DNA of 64,000 nucleotides from Flavobacterium sp. 90 (GCF_004339525.1 NZ_SMGE01000001.1:2418001-2482000); one strand, 5' to 3'; positions 41,951 through 52,464 are shown, counted from the first letter of the stretch. Notes: generated by a model not told the origin, from the letters alone. Made by a program: numbers and translations.

Positions 41951-43732
41951 ATGAAAAACATCTTTATCTATATCGTTCTGTTGTGGTCTACTTTTGCATT
42001 AGCACAAAATGAGCAATTGGCTCAATATTACTACGATAAAGGTGATTTTGAAAAAGCTAAAATCAGTTATGAAGAGCTTTTAAACAGCGCACCATCCAAT
42101 ACACAATATTTTTTAAGAACCGTAGATTGTTATCAGCAATTGCAACAATTTGATGTGGCTCAAAAAGCCATTCAGGAACGTTTTAACAGATACAAACAAG
42201 GTGTTTTTTTAGTAGAATTGGGATATAATTTCCAATTACAAAAAAACGACGCCAAAGCTAAAAATTACTACGAGCAGGCGATCGAAAAAATCAAAACCAG
42301 TCCGAATGATGTTTACGGAATCGGAAATTCTTTTGAGAAAAAAGTATTGCTTGAATATGCTTTAAAAGCGTATCAAACGGCAATGCAGGTTCAGCCGAGT
42401 TACAATTTTAATTTTCAAATAGGAATGCTTTATGGTCAGTTAGGAAAGACGGATCAAATGATCGAACTTTTGTTAACAGAATCCTTTAATAATCCTCAGA
42501 ATGCTAATTTAATTCAGACGCAATTATCGCGTTTCATGAGTGGCGAAACAGATAACACCGCTTTTAAAGATGCAATGCGTAAAGCTTTAATCCTGAGAAC
42601 TCAGAAAGATCAAGATGTTTTTTGGAATCACTATTTAAGTTGGTTCTATGTACAGCAAAAAGAATTCGGAAAAGCCTTTATTCAGGAAAAAGCGATTTAC
42701 AAACGTGAACCGGAATCACTTTCGAGTATTGTAAATTTAAGTCAGTTTGCAATGAACGAAGATGATACGGATACGGCAGAAGAAATCCTGAATTTTATCC
42801 TTCAAAACACCAAAGATTTAGATTTGTTAGTGCAGACGAATTCGTATTTAATGCAGATTAAAATCGACAAAGCGCAGGAAAAAGACTATCCAATTATCAA
42901 TGCTGAGTTACAACAATTGCTCACAACCTATGAAATAACTCCTTTTACCTTATCTTTGCAAATAATTCAGGCGCATTTTCTGGCTTTCAATCTCAAAAAG
43001 ACGGAAGAAGGCAAGGCAATTATTAAAAAAGCGCTGGAATTAAATTTGAATGATTATCAGCAAGCAGATGCAAAGATGGAGTTGGCAGACATCTTGCTTT
43101 TGGAAGAAAAATACAATCAGGCGTTGATTTATTATTCTCAAATTCAGTTGGATTTAAAGAATGATGTAATGGCGCATGAAGCAAGTTTAAAAGCCGCAAA
43201 AACGAGTTATTATAAAGGCGATTTTGAGTGGGCTTTAAAACAATTTAAAGAGTTGAAAGCTGCAAACACGCAATTGATTGCCAATGATGCTCTTGAATAT
43301 TTTTTATTGATTAATGATAATACCGTTGCAGATTCGACACAAACGGCTTTAAAGCAGTTTGCAAAAGGTGATTTTTTGATCTATCAGAATAAAAAACCGG
43401 AAGCAATTGCACAGTTTCAGAGTATTCTGAAAACTTATAAAGGTCAGGAAATCGAAGCCGTAACATTGTTGCGTTTGGGTAAAGTTTATGAAAGTCAGAA
43501 AGATTATAATTCGGCTTTAAGCCAATACCAACAGATTATTGATAATCATAGTGACGGAATTTATGTAGATGAAGCGTTGTTTTTTTCGGCAGAGATTTAC
43601 AACGACGAATTACACGATATAGAAAAGGCAAAACCTTTGTATGAGAAGGTAATTTTTAACCATCAGGATAGTATTTACTTTGTTGATGCGAGAAAAAAAT
43701 ACCGACAATTGAGAGGCGATAAGAATTTATAA
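41951..43732 (+). CDS. TPR-repeat exported protein
   Basis: The 593-residue protein has a signal peptide (KNIFIYIVLLWSTFALAQ) and tetratricopeptide repeats throughout. The first is LAQYYYDKGDFEKAKISYEE and late ones are YESQKDYNSALSQYQQIIDN and DIEKAKPLYEKVIFNHQDS. TPRs mediate protein-protein contact, likely in the periplasm; partners are unknown. It lies 113 bases downstream of lgt. Confidence 0.88.
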   Translation: MKNIFIYIVLLWSTFALAQNEQLAQYYYDKGDFEKAKISYEELLNSAPSNTQYFLRTVDCYQQLQQFDVAQKAIQERFNRYKQGVFLVELGYNFQLQKNDAKAKNYYEQAIEKIKTSPNDVYGIGNSFEKKVLLEYALKAYQTAMQVQPSYNFNFQIGMLYGQLGKTDQMIELLLTESFNNPQNANLIQTQLSRFMSGETDNTAFKDAMRKALILRTQKDQDVFWNHYLSWFYVQQKEFGKAFIQEKAIYKREPESLSSIVNLSQFAMNEDDTDTAEEILNFILQNTKDLDLLVQTNSYLMQIKIDKAQEKDYPIINAELQQLLTTYEITPFTLSLQIIQAHFLAFNLKKTEEGKAIIKKALELNLNDYQQADAKMELADILLLEEKYNQALIYYSQIQLDLKNDVMAHEASLKAAKTSYYKGDFEWALKQFKELKAANTQLIANDALEYFLLINDNTVADSTQTALKQFAKGDFLIYQNKKPEAIAQFQSILKTYKGQEIEAVTLLRLGKVYESQKDYNSALSQYQQIIDNHSDGIYVDEALFFSAEIYNDELHDIEKAKPLYEKVIFNHQDSIYFVDARKKYRQLRGDKNL

Positions 43733-43873
43733 GTTGGTTTAATTGGTTATTCGCTTAACCGATTAACCGAGAAATGATTAAAGAAGAATTACCAATATGA
43801 TGATTTGTTTTAGGAGTCAAAAAGAAAAAAACTTAGTCCCTAAGAACCTTAGAATCTCAGAACCTTTAAAAAA

Positions 43874-44185
43874 ATGATTATTTACAACGTTACCACCAAT
43901 ATACACGAAAGCGTTCATGACCAATGGTTAAAATGGATGCAGGAAAAACACATACCGGAAATTCTGGCAACTCAAAAGTTTTCTTCGGCACGAATTGTAA
44001 AAGTTTTGGTGAATGAAGAAATGGGCGGAATTACGTATTCTGTTCAATATGTTACCGATAGCAAAGAAACTTTAGAGAAATATTATATCGAAGATGAACC
44101 GGAATTTCACAGAGAAGCTTTGGGATTATTTGCAGATAAAATGCTTTCTTTCAGAACGGAATTAGAAGTGATTTCGGAACATTAA
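43874..44185 (+). CDS. DUF4286 family protein
   Basis: The 103-residue protein matches DUF4286: MIIYNVTTNIHESVHDQWLK, then WMQEKHIPEILATQKF, and the closing FADKMLSFRTELEVIS. It resembles a ferredoxin-like dimeric alpha+beta barrel. Function unknown. Its position just before ksgA is common in Flavobacteria as far as I recall, but a repeat-filled spacer separates the genes. Confidence 0.88.
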   Translation: MIIYNVTTNIHESVHDQWLKWMQEKHIPEILATQKFSSARIVKVLVNEEMGGITYSVQYVTDSKETLEKYYIEDEPEFHREALGLFADKMLSFRTELEVISEH

Positions 44186-44233
44186 GATTGCCCGCCGATT
44201 TTACGGATTAGACTGATTTACACAGATTTTAAA

Positions 44234-44262
44234 ATTTGTGTTAATTTGCGTAATTCGTGGCA
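44234..44262. repeat. Solo arm of the GCCACGAATT repeat (reverse orientation)
   Basis: TTGTGTTAATTTGCGTAATTCGTGGC is the right-hand arm type of the palindromic repeat seen at 3291-3319. It is followed by a CTTTGCGACTTAGCGCCTTCGTGGC unit just before ksgA. Confidence 0.55.
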
Positions 44263-44346
44263 AAACAGAAAAATAAATAAAACTTTGCGACTTAGCGCCT
44301 TCGTGGCAAAAAGAGCTTAGTGCCTTTAAGGCAAACAATAAAGAAA

Positions 44347-45126
44347 ATGGAAAAAGTAAAAGCCAAAAAACATTTAGGACAACACTTCCTGAAAGACGAA
44401 AGTATTGCAAAAGGAATTGCAGATACTTTAAGTTTAAAAGGATACGATGAGGTTTTAGAAATAGGACCGGGAATGGGTGTGTTGACTAAGTATTTGCTTG
44501 ACAAACCAATTAATACACATGTGATCGAGATTGATGGAGAATCGGTGGTGTATTTGGGTGAAAATTATCCAAAATTAAAAGATAAAATTATCTCTCAGGA
44601 TTTCCTGAAATATAATATAAACGAGGTTTACGAAAATAAACAATTCGCTATTATTGGGAATTTTCCCTATAACATTTCTACGCAAATCGTTTTTAGAACT
44701 TTAGAGTTTAAACATCAGATTCCGGAATTTTCGGGGATGTTTCAAAAAGAAGTTGCTGAAAGGATATGCGAGAAAAAAGGCTCAAAAGCGTACGGAATCT
44801 TATCTGTATTAGCACAGGCTTTCTATGATACTGAGTATTTGTTTACGGTAGATGAAAACGTTTTTATTCCTCCGCCCAAGGTCAAGTCGGGTGTGATGAA
44901 AATGACCCGAAAGGAAGATTATAGCCTTCCATGTGGGGAAAAGTTGTTTTTTACAGTAGTAAAAACGGCTTTTCAGCAAAGACGAAAAACATTACGTAAC
45001 AGTTTGAAAACATTAAATTTATCAGATGAACTCCGATTAGACACTATCTTTGATAAACGTCCGGAGCAGTTAAGCGTCGACGAATTTATTGTTTTGACTC
45101 AAAAAATAGAAGCCGATGGAGTTTAA
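44347..45126 (+). CDS. rsmA: 16S rRNA (adenine(1518)-N(6)/adenine(1519)-N(6))-dimethyltransferase
   Basis: From ATG 44347-44349 it is 259 residues, normal for KsgA/RsmA; an earlier ATG at 44320 lies in repeat sequence. The N-terminus [20 protein letters not shown] is the family signature. SAM motif I is [16 protein letters not shown] and the catalytic motif IV is [15 protein letters not shown]. It dimethylates two adenosines in 16S rRNA helix 45. Its end overlaps the mgtE start by 11 bases, so the pair is co-translated. Confidence 0.96.
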   Translation: MEKVKAKKHLGQHFLKDESIAKGIADTLSLKGYDEVLEIGPGMGVLTKYLLDKPINTHVIEIDGESVVYLGENYPKLKDKIISQDFLKYNINEVYENKQFAIIGNFPYNISTQIVFRTLEFKHQIPEFSGMFQKEVAERICEKKGSKAYGILSVLAQAFYDTEYLFTVDENVFIPPPKVKSGVMKMTRKEDYSLPCGEKLFFTVVKTAFQQRRKTLRNSLKTLNLSDELRLDTIFDKRPEQLSVDEFIVLTQKIEADGV

Positions 45127-46522
45127 AATCAGCAAAGAGCTAATTAAACAAATAGCTCAACTCATTCAAGCTAAAAACAACAAAGAGCTCGAGATTTTAT
45201 TAAATGACATGCATCACGCGGATTTCGCTGAAATCCTTGATGAAATTGACATTGATGAAGCAACTTATATATTCAAGGTTTTAAATAGCGAAAAAACGGC
45301 TGAAATCCTTCTGGAATTAGAAGACGATTTAAGAGAGCAAATCTTAAACCGACTTTCGCCTAAAGAAATCGCCGAAGAGCTTGATGAACTTGAAACCAAT
45401 GATGCGGCGGATATTATTGGTGAACTTTCGAAAGATAGAAAAGCAGAAGTAATCTCCGAGCTTCAGGACGTAGAACACGCAAAAGGAATCGTTGATTTAT
45501 TGCGTTACGACGAAGATACTGCGGGAGGTATCATGCACAAAGAGTTGGTGAAAGTCAACGAAAACTGGAACGTATTAACTTGCGTAAAGGAAATGCGCAT
45601 TCAGGCAGAGAATGTTTCCAGAGTACATTCGATTTATGTTGTTGATGACGAAAACAGACTTAAAGGCAGATTGTCGCTTAAAGATTTATTGACAACTTCT
45701 ACAAAAACGCAAATTTCAGATATTTATATTCGAAAGTTATATCATGTAAACGTTGAAACTCCGGATGTTGAGGTTGCTCGAATCATGGATAAATATGACC
45801 TGGAAGCAATTCCGGTTGTAGATGAATTGGGACGTTTAGTTGGTCGCATTACAATTGATGATATTATCGACGTCATCAAAGACGAAATTGAAAAAAGAGA
45901 TACCGAAGATATTCAGAAATTCGGGGGATTGGAAGCTTTAGAATTACCATATGTTCAAACACGTTTGGGTGAAATGGTTAAGAAGAGAGCGACTTGGCTT
46001 GTTGTTTTATTTATTGGAGAAATGTTCACGGCTTCGGCAATGGGATTTTTTGAAGGTGAAATTGAGAAAGCTGTAGTTTTAGCATTATTTGTTCCGCTTA
46101 TTATTTCGAGTGGAGGAAATTCCGGTTCTCAGGCAGCAACTTTGATCATTCGTGCAATGGCGTTGAAAGAGCTTACGCTAAAGGATTGGTGGTATGTAAT
46201 GAAGAAAGAAATTGCATCAGGTTTTTTACTTGGAGCGATTTTGGGAATTGTTGGTTTCATCAGGATTATGGTTTGGCAACAAACAGGTCTTTACGAATAT
46301 GGAGAACACTGGTTAGCGATAGGTTTTACGGTTTCGCTTTCGTTAGTCTTTATTGTTTTGTGGGGAACGCTTTCAGGATCAATGATACCTTTTTTACTGA
46401 AAAAACTTAAACTGGATCCCGCAACTTCATCGGCTCCATTTGTAGCTACTTTAGTTGATGTAACAGGATTGGTAATTTATTTTACGATCGCTTCTTTGTT
46501 ATTAAAAGGGAAGTTGCTCTAA
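45116..46522 (+). CDS. mgtE: Magnesium transporter MgtE
   Basis: The 468-residue protein has the MgtE N domain (helical superhelix, about 1-130), tandem CBS domains (about 135-260) and five C-terminal membrane helices. The pore blocks [20 protein letters not shown] and [19 protein letters not shown] are the conserved channel signature. The acidic N and CBS domains sense cytoplasmic Mg2+ and gate the pore. It overlaps ksgA by 11 bases. Confidence 0.96.
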   Translation: MEFKISKELIKQIAQLIQAKNNKELEILLNDMHHADFAEILDEIDIDEATYIFKVLNSEKTAEILLELEDDLREQILNRLSPKEIAEELDELETNDAADIIGELSKDRKAEVISELQDVEHAKGIVDLLRYDEDTAGGIMHKELVKVNENWNVLTCVKEMRIQAENVSRVHSIYVVDDENRLKGRLSLKDLLTTSTKTQISDIYIRKLYHVNVETPDVEVARIMDKYDLEAIPVVDELGRLVGRITIDDIIDVIKDEIEKRDTEDIQKFGGLEALELPYVQTRLGEMVKKRATWLVVLFIGEMFTASAMGFFEGEIEKAVVLALFVPLIISSGGNSGSQAATLIIRAMALKELTLKDWWYVMKKEIASGFLLGAILGIVGFIRIMVWQQTGLYEYGEHWLAIGFTVSLSLVFIVLWGTLSGSMIPFLLKKLKLDPATSSAPFVATLVDVTGLVIYFTIASLLLKGKLL

Positions 46523-46625
46523 GAATATTATAGGTTCCTAAATTTTGTGCAAGGTTTGTTCATTACGGACGCAAATCTTAAATTGTCTATAAAGGAACGC
46601 GGATTAAACTGATTCGCTATCGCGA

Positions 46626-46688
46626 AAACGCGGATCAAAACGGATTTTTCATTTATTATTTTTAAAAATCCGTTTTCATCTGCGTTTT
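46626..46688. repeat. Palindrome AAAACGGATTTTT in the mgtE-proC gap
   Basis: AACGCGGATCAAAACGGATT and its partner AATCCGTTTTCATCTGCGTT form a long hairpin: the inner stem AAAACGGATTTTT (46637-46649) with AAAAATCCGTTTT (46664-46676) is perfect. The rest of the 375-base gap shows GGATT and GCCACAAATT fragments but no gene. Confidence 0.7.
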
Positions 46689-46897
46689 TACTTTTGTAAA
46701 TCCCTATCATGTGCGTTTCTTTCGAAAAGACTTAGATGGAATAATGCTTTTGAAATAGCCGGAATGATTTCTGGCTTTTTAGATTTTTGCCACAAATTGA
46801 TCCATTGCAGTGATTTAAAATCTGTAAAATCTGCGTAATTTACATGCCGAAAAATCTGCTATTAAACAACCAAAAATAAATCAAAAAACAACCAAGA

Positions 46898-47674
46898 ATG
46901 AAAGTACACATAATTGGAGGAGGAAACTTGGGAGTTTCCATCGCCTTGGGAATTGCAAAGTTCTCAAAAAACAATCAGGTTACAGTTACAAGAAGAAACA
47001 CGGGAAGTATTCAATATTTATCTGAATACGGAATCACGGTTTCATCAGACAATAAACATAATATTCAAGAAGCCGACGTAGTGATTTTAACTATAAAACC
47101 CTATCAGGTTGATACTGTTTTTGCTGAAATTTTACCGGTAATAAAAGGGAAAACTATCGCATCAGCAGTTAGTGGATTATCTCTTGATATGCTTCAGCAA
47201 AAAACAAATAATGAATATCCGGTAATTCGTATTATGCCAAATATTGCGGCACAATTTGGAGAATCGGCAACTTGTATTTCTTTCCCTGAAAAGGATAGAG
47301 AAAAAGCATTGCTAATCGTAGATTTATTTCAGGATTTAGGAACAGCTCCGGTTATTGATGAAAAATTAATGGATGCGGCAACCGTTCTTGGCGCTTGCGG
47401 AACAGCTTATGCTTTAAGATATATTCGTGCTTCAATGCAAGCCGGAATCGAAATAGGATTTGATTCGAATACAGCTTTGGCAATTGCGGCACAAACTGTG
47501 AAAGGAGCGGCAAAAATGTTATTAGAGGAGAAAGTACATCCGGAACAATTAATCGACCGTGTAACGACGCCTCAAGGCTGCACAATCGTTGGTTTGAATG
47601 AAATGGAACATAATGGTTTCAGTTCTTCTTTAATTAAAGGAATCAAAACTTCTTTGAAGCAGATTAAAGGGTAG
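46898..47674 (+). CDS. proC: Pyrroline-5-carboxylate reductase
   Basis: The 258-residue enzyme makes proline from pyrroline-5-carboxylate using NAD(P)H. The Rossmann loop is IIGGGNLGVSIALGIAKF. The P5CR blocks VVILTIKPYQVDTVF, VIRIMPNIAAQFGESATCIS and the C-terminal VTTPQGCTIVGLNEMEHNGF are present. The QGCT replaces the more common GGTT in this signature. It stands alone between repeat-rich gaps. Confidence 0.93.
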   Translation: MKVHIIGGGNLGVSIALGIAKFSKNNQVTVTRRNTGSIQYLSEYGITVSSDNKHNIQEADVVILTIKPYQVDTVFAEILPVIKGKTIASAVSGLSLDMLQQKTNNEYPVIRIMPNIAAQFGESATCISFPEKDREKALLIVDLFQDLGTAPVIDEKLMDAATVLGACGTAYALRYIRASMQAGIEIGFDSNTALAIAAQTVKGAAKMLLEEKVHPEQLIDRVTTPQGCTIVGLNEMEHNGFSSSLIKGIKTSLKQIKG

Positions 47675-47757
47675 GAAAATTTAAATATTTAAAATCCAAA
47701 TTCCAATTTTTATGAATTGGAATTTGGATTTTAGTTTTTATAATAAATCGGTTTTTT

Positions 47758-47859
47758 TGTCATTTCGACGGAGGAGAAATCACATAAGAAACTCCGCTCC
47801 TATAAGTCGTCAATCTTTGTCGAATTACGAGTGTGATTTCTCCTTCGTCGAAATGACAA
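47758..47859. repeat. 102-base palindromic repeat, CATTTCGACGGAGGAG family, copy 2
   Basis: Same length and layout as 27786-27887: the arms TTGTCATTTCGACGGAGGAG and complement (one G/T change on the right) bracket a core. The core sequence CAATCTTTGTCGA is retained, while flanking core bases differ. Confidence 0.9.
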
Positions 47860-47910
47860 GATTGTGGATGATAATTGGAATTTTGTTTTTTTTTATGGAG
47901 TCTCATGAAT

Positions 47911-47936
47911 CCGACAGGTTTTTAAAACCTGTTGGG
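47911..47936. terminator. CCGACAGGTTTT hairpin
   Basis: CCGACAGGTTTT and AAAACCTGTTGG pair with one G-T wobble. Third member of the family seen at 13891 and 40944. It lies between convergent proC and the cytochrome gene. Confidence 0.7.
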
Positions 47937-47962
47937 TTTGTCGTTTTAAAGGGATTGCGAAA

Positions 47963-47993
47963 CCTTTGTCAAAGTTTTAAACTTTGACAAAGG
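47963..47993. terminator. CCTTTGTCAAAGTTT hairpin near the convergent cytochrome end
   Basis: CCTTTGTCAAAGTTT and AAACTTTGACAAAGG are a perfect inverted repeat. Near-identical to 34103-34139. No long T tract follows, so termination is plausible but unproven. Confidence 0.6.
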
Positions 47994-48048
47994 TGAATAG
48001 GCGTAAAGAATGTTGATTTTAATAAAAAGATATAGTGTATTGAACTCG

Positions 48049-48450
48049 TTAATTTCTGCAATATTCAATTAGATTGGCTACTTCTTCTTTGTTTAGAGCT
48101 TTTGAGAATGTCATTTTATGATAGTCAATTCCAAATTTTTCAATTTTTGTGCGGTCTATTTTATTCTTTTTATTGGTTAACCATTTTAGTATTACTAAGG
48201 AATCTGCGTTTTGAAGTGCAGGTCCCGTAGATCTGGCATGTTTTTTATGGCAAGCTGCGCAATTTGCATTAAAAATTTCTTTTCCCTTTGTTGCGTTTTC
48301 TGTATAATCGGGTGTTCCGCAAAAGTCAGGAACTGGCATTCTACAATCAAAAGCTGGCGGAACGTAAGTTTTTATTTGATAGAATATTACTCCAATTAGG
48401 AGAGTAATAAGTGTTATTGATAAAAGAAGAATTTGTTTGATTTTTTTCAT
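48049..48450 (-). CDS. Membrane-anchored c-type cytochrome
   Basis: The 133-residue protein has an N-terminal membrane anchor (8-24) and one haem site CAACH at 64-68. A likely axial Met113 is in YHKMTFSKAL. Extra cysteines Cys36, Cys44 and Cys131 lie outside the haem motif. It probably carries electrons in the periplasm; partner unknown. It precedes nhaA on the same strand after 68 bases, but common function is not implied. Confidence 0.88.
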   Translation of the reverse strand: MKKIKQILLLSITLITLLIGVIFYQIKTYVPPAFDCRMPVPDFCGTPDYTENATKGKEIFNANCAACHKKHARSTGPALQNADSLVILKWLTNKKNKIDRTKIEKFGIDYHKMTFSKALNKEEVANLIEYCRN

Positions 48451-48518
48451 TTAGTAACAACTAATATAAAAACTCTGATTAAATAGTGTTGGAGTTTGGG
48501 ATTTAATAAAAAATAAAA

Positions 48519-49664
48519 CTAAGCTGCTTTTTTCTTATTCAAAGTAAATTTCAAATAAACTAATCCAAAAATACCGGAAAGTATGGAGGCAATTAAAATG
48601 GCGATTTTAGAAAATACAATTGTTTCAGGATCTTTAAAAGCCAGAATCGTAATGAAGATGGACATTGTAAAACCGATTCCGCCCAACATTCCTGCGCCTA
48701 GAATATGCGCCCATTTTAGATTTTTTGGTAAAGAACATAATCCGGCACTTACTCCAATAGAAGAGAAAAGTAAAATCCCCAGAGGTTTTCCAACGACTAA
48801 ACCTAAAATGATTCCAAATGTATTTGGGTGATTCAAGCCTTCGTGCCAATCAGATTCAATTGCAATGCATGTATTTGCAATGGCAAACAAGGGTAAAATT
48901 ATAAAAGCAACAGGTTTGTGTAAAAAGTGCTGCAGTTTATAAGAAGAAGAATTTTCTCCGCCATCACCAAACGGAATTACAAAAGCTAAGATAACTCCGG
49001 TTATAGTTGCGTGAACTCCTGAATTTAGCATAAAATACCACATTACAACTCCTCCAATTAAGTAAGGGATCAGGTTTGTAACTTTCATTCGATTCAAAAC
49101 AAACAAGAATGCCCAGATTCCTAAAGCGATAGCTAGATTTATAAAATAAATAGAAGTCGTATAGAAAACGGCAATTACAATAATAGCTCCTAAATCGTCA
49201 ATAACCGCCAATGCAGTTAGAAAAACTTTTAGTGATGAAGGAACTTTTTTTCCTAAAAGCGATAAAATACCAATTGCAAACGCGATATCTGTTGCCATTG
49301 GAATTCCTGCTCCGTTTTGAGTTGCGGTTCCAAAATTTAAAGCCAGAAAAATGGAGGCAGGAACCAACATTCCACCAAGAGCGGCCATAATTGGCAAAGA
49401 AGCATTTTTGATATTAGACAATTCACCATGATAAATTTCCCGCTCTAATTCTAAACCAATTAGTAAAAAGAAAATAGCCATTAAACCATCATTAATCCAA
49501 TGTGTGATGGAATGTCCGTTTATGTCTTTTTCCCAGAAAGCAATATATTCTGTCTGAAAAGACGAATTGGCAAGATAAAGTGATATAATAGTGACAAAGA
49601 GTAATAGTATTCCTCCTGATTTTTCATTTTCAAAAAAGGCTTTAAAAGTCTTGGTTAGTTTCAT
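48519..49664 (-). CDS. nhaA: Na+/H+ antiporter NhaA
   Basis: The 381-residue inner-membrane antiporter has the sequence signatures of NhaA. The twin aspartates that bind Na+ lie in LTALAVIDDLGAIIVIAVFY, and the unwound helix IV segment is GIPMATDIAFAIGILSLLG. GMLGGIGFTMSIFITILAF is the C-terminal family block. It exports Na+ for H+, maintaining pH. Single gene. Confidence 0.96.
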   Translation of the reverse strand: MKLTKTFKAFFENEKSGGILLLFVTIISLYLANSSFQTEYIAFWEKDINGHSITHWINDGLMAIFFLLIGLELEREIYHGELSNIKNASLPIMAALGGMLVPASIFLALNFGTATQNGAGIPMATDIAFAIGILSLLGKKVPSSLKVFLTALAVIDDLGAIIVIAVFYTTSIYFINLAIALGIWAFLFVLNRMKVTNLIPYLIGGVVMWYFMLNSGVHATITGVILAFVIPFGDGGENSSSYKLQHFLHKPVAFIILPLFAIANTCIAIESDWHEGLNHPNTFGIILGLVVGKPLGILLFSSIGVSAGLCSLPKNLKWAHILGAGMLGGIGFTMSIFITILAFKDPETIVFSKIAILIASILSGIFGLVYLKFTLNKKKAA

Positions 49665-49803
49665 ATTGAAGGAGTTCTAATGTTTTGTGAGGAAAGAAAT
49701 TCGGCGAAAGCCTGTAATTCTTATATCTTCAAAGTTAAAAAAAAATCTGACCAATTAAAAATTATGATGTTTGAGGTTCTTAATTTATCATTAGCTTTCA
49801 AAT

Positions 49804-49832
49804 AAAAAAACCGCCAATATTTAGCGGTTTTT
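49804..49832 (-). terminator. Terminator of the alpha/beta hydrolase gene
   Basis: AAAAACCGC and GCGGTTTTT pair; on the minus strand it follows the hydrolase stop and ends in a T run. Confidence 0.85.
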
Positions 49833-49839
49833 GATGTTT

Positions 49840-50529
49840 TTAGAATGTTGCAGCTGCTTCTAAGATTAAATTTGTTACCTCTTTGGGATGTGATGCTAAA
49901 GAAGCGTGTCCTGCATCTAAGTGAATTGTTTTCTTAGGGTTTATTCTCTCTGCCATTTCTTTCTCTGTTTCGGGAGGAATCATATTATCAAAATTAGAGA
50001 TTTGGTACCAGCTTGGTTTTGTTTTCCATGCAGGTTCGCCTGCCTGATCTCCAAAACATTGTCCGTGTATAGGTTTTTGTGCCAAAGATAAAATCAATGC
50101 CTGTTCTTTGTCTAAGTCCTGAGCAAATGCATCGTGAAATTCATCGTACTTAATCCATAAAAAACCTTTGGCGTCCGGATAAATGCTTGCTCCGCCAGAT
50201 CCGGCTCTGCGTCCTAAAAGCGCTCCTAAACTATCACCGGCATCAGGAGCAAATGCGGCAATGTAAATTAAGCCTACAACTTTTTCATGATTTCCCGCTC
50301 CTGAAATTACCGCTCCTCCATAGGAATGTCCTACCAATAAAACTTTTCCTTCCTGAGCGTCAATTAAATCCTGAGTTTTGTTAATGTCATCTTGCAAAGA
50401 AGTTAAAGGATTTTGAACACTTCGTACTTTGTAGCCTTCTTTTACTAATCCCGGAATTACATGTTGCCAATGCGAACCATCACCCCAAGCACCGTGAACC
50501 AAAATAATGGTTAAATCTTTTGTTGCCAT
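49840..50529 (-). CDS. Alpha/beta hydrolase
   Basis: The 229-residue protein has the oxyanion motif LVHGAWGDGSHW (10-21) and nucleophile elbow VGHSYGG (Ser69). A C-terminal His is in DAGHASLASHP. It belongs to the AB_hydrolase_6/salicylate-esterase-like group of short hydrolases. Substrate unknown. Monocistronic with a terminator. Confidence 0.9.
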   Translation of the reverse strand: MATKDLTIILVHGAWGDGSHWQHVIPGLVKEGYKVRSVQNPLTSLQDDINKTQDLIDAQEGKVLLVGHSYGGAVISGAGNHEKVVGLIYIAAFAPDAGDSLGALLGRRAGSGGASIYPDAKGFLWIKYDEFHDAFAQDLDKEQALILSLAQKPIHGQCFGDQAGEPAWKTKPSWYQISNFDNMIPPETEKEMAERINPKKTIHLDAGHASLASHPKEVTNLILEAAATF

Positions 50530-50874
50530 AATTACTATTGTTAGATTGATTAAAATATAATTGCTTAATTAAAATTCAATGTAGGATGAAACAAAAAGGG
50601 GCGTGTCGTTTTTTGAAGTAAAATTTTATCTATAAAAGTATGAAATTAAACAATTTGAAAATGTTAAGATTGAATGGATGTTTTTATTTAATTGGTTGAA
50701 AGTCAGTGATTAATGTTTTGTTTCGGAAATAAGAAAGAGATGATGTTTAGTTTTCTGAAGCGAGTTTAATTAAGTTTTGTCTGTCTTCAGAAATTAATCC
50801 TAAAAACAGTAAACTTAAAGAATGACTTAAATAGAGAATAAGCTGTATTTTTGTTTTAATAAAATTTAAAAGTA
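50530..50874. other. Divergent intergenic region
   Basis: The gap holds AT-rich DNA between the divergent hydrolase and dehydrogenase genes. I see no gene or named repeat. A candidate -7 element is listed separately. Confidence 0.5.
50846..50853 (+). promoter_or_regulatory. Possible -7 element of the 2-hydroxyacid dehydrogenase gene
   Basis: TATTTTTG matches TAnnTTTG, 21 bases before the ATG. No clear -33 TTG. Confidence 0.4.
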
Positions 50875-51822
50875 ATGAGCATAAAAATTCTTCACATCGA
50901 TAGCAATCACCCAATTTTATGGCAACAATTAGAAGATGCCGGTTTTGAGAATCACGCCGATTTTAAATCTTCAAAAGAAGAAGTTGAAGCTAAAATTCAG
51001 GATTATAATGGAATCGTAATCAGAAGCCGTTTTAAAATTGACAAAACGTTTCTGGATAAAGCTACCAATTTACAGTTTATTGCCAGAGTTGGTGCGGGTT
51101 TAGAAAGTATCGATTGTGATTATGCCGAAGCAAAAGGAATTCACTTAATCGCTGCTCCCGAAGGTAATCGCAACGCTGTTGCAGAACATTCGCTTGGCGT
51201 AATTTTATCACTTTTTAATAATTTGAATCAAGCCGACGCTGAAATTAAAGCCGGACATTGGAATCGTGAAAGCAATCGTGGTCATGAACTTGATGGAAAA
51301 ACTGTTGGAATTATTGGTTACGGAAATATGGGAAAAGCGTTTGCTAAAAAACTTCGTGGTTTTGATGTAGAAGTTTTGTTTCAAGATATTTTAGAAAATA
51401 TTGGAGATGAAAATGCCCGACAAGTTTCGTTGCAGGAATTACAGCAAAAAGCAGATGTTTTGAGTTTGCATCTTCCGTGGACTCCGCAAACGGATAAAAT
51501 GGTCAATGCTGATTTTATAAACGCGTTTTCGAAGCCATTTTGGATTATAAATACTTCTCGCGGCAAAAATATCGTCACGGCAGATTTAGTTGAAGCCATG
51601 AAGTCTAAAAAGATTCTGGGTGCAGGTTTGGATGTTCTAGAGTATGAGAAATTATCTTTTGAAACATTATTTCAGGATAAAAATACTCCCGAAGCTTTTC
51701 AATATTTACTGGAAGCCAAAAATGCTTTATTAACGCCTCATATTGCCGGTTGGACTTTTGAGAGCCACGAGCGTTTGGCGCAGGTTATCGTAGATAAAAT
51801 CAAAGCGGTTTACGGTAAATAA
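50875..51822 (+). CDS. D-isomer specific 2-hydroxyacid dehydrogenase
   Basis: The 315-residue NAD-dependent dehydrogenase has the nucleotide loop TVGIIGYGNMGKAFAKKL. The catalytic triad is Arg in INTSRGKNIV, Glu in LDVLEYEKLS and His in LTPHIAGWTF. It resembles phosphoglycerate dehydrogenase without an ACT domain, so serine synthesis is possible but not shown. Single gene with its own promoter. Confidence 0.92.
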   Translation: MSIKILHIDSNHPILWQQLEDAGFENHADFKSSKEEVEAKIQDYNGIVIRSRFKIDKTFLDKATNLQFIARVGAGLESIDCDYAEAKGIHLIAAPEGNRNAVAEHSLGVILSLFNNLNQADAEIKAGHWNRESNRGHELDGKTVGIIGYGNMGKAFAKKLRGFDVEVLFQDILENIGDENARQVSLQELQQKADVLSLHLPWTPQTDKMVNADFINAFSKPFWIINTSRGKNIVTADLVEAMKSKKILGAGLDVLEYEKLSFETLFQDKNTPEAFQYLLEAKNALLTPHIAGWTFESHERLAQVIVDKIKAVYGK

Positions 51823-52035
51823 ATATTTGATATTGATTTTTAATGTATTACTGTTTTTTTTTTCTTAAATCAATTATATTTTTAATAACAGGTTTTTTCT
51901 GTAAAAGTAACGTTCATAATTAGTTTTTAAGTTTATTTTTTTTTAATATTGTTTCCGAATTTTAACAAAATTTTAAAAAGGAGTAACCGAAAATCCCAAA
52001 ATAGAGTAGGTGTTAATTAACTAAAGTATGATTTT

Positions 52036-52464
52036 ATGATTGAATGGTACAAAAAAGTGGTTTTTGAAAACTATAGTAATTTTAAAGGTCGTGCAAGAAG
52101 AAGTGAATACTGGTATTTTGCACTTGCTAATGGGTTAATTTCTGTTTTATTATTAGCTCTTGGAGCTATTATTGGCGGGCTTTTGGGAGATGTTCCTACA
52201 GGTTTAATCATAGGATATGCTCTTTTTTTAGGGCTTTATGTTCCGGCAACCTTTTTGCCAGGTTTGGCTGTTATTGTCAGAAGATTACATGATGTTGGTA
52301 AAAGTGGGTGGTTTTATTTTATAGCTTTTATTCCGTTCATTGGAGCTATTTGGATATTGATTTTATTTTGTACTGAAGGTACTCAAGGACCAAATCAATA
52401 TGGACCAGATCCTAAAAATGATATTGAAGACATCAATGAAATTGGAAAAGTTGAATTACAATAA
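52036..52464 (+). CDS. DUF805 membrane protein
   Basis: The 142-residue protein has the DUF805 signature NFKGRARRSEYWYFALANGL, followed by VIVRRLHDVGKSGWFYFIAF and a final EGTQGPNQYGPDPK. Four membrane segments are present. Function unknown. The first TM2 gene starts 16 bases downstream, so they form an operon. Confidence 0.93.
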   Translation: MIEWYKKVVFENYSNFKGRARRSEYWYFALANGLISVLLLALGAIIGGLLGDVPTGLIIGYALFLGLYVPATFLPGLAVIVRRLHDVGKSGWFYFIAFIPFIGAIWILILFCTEGTQGPNQYGPDPKNDIEDINEIGKVELQ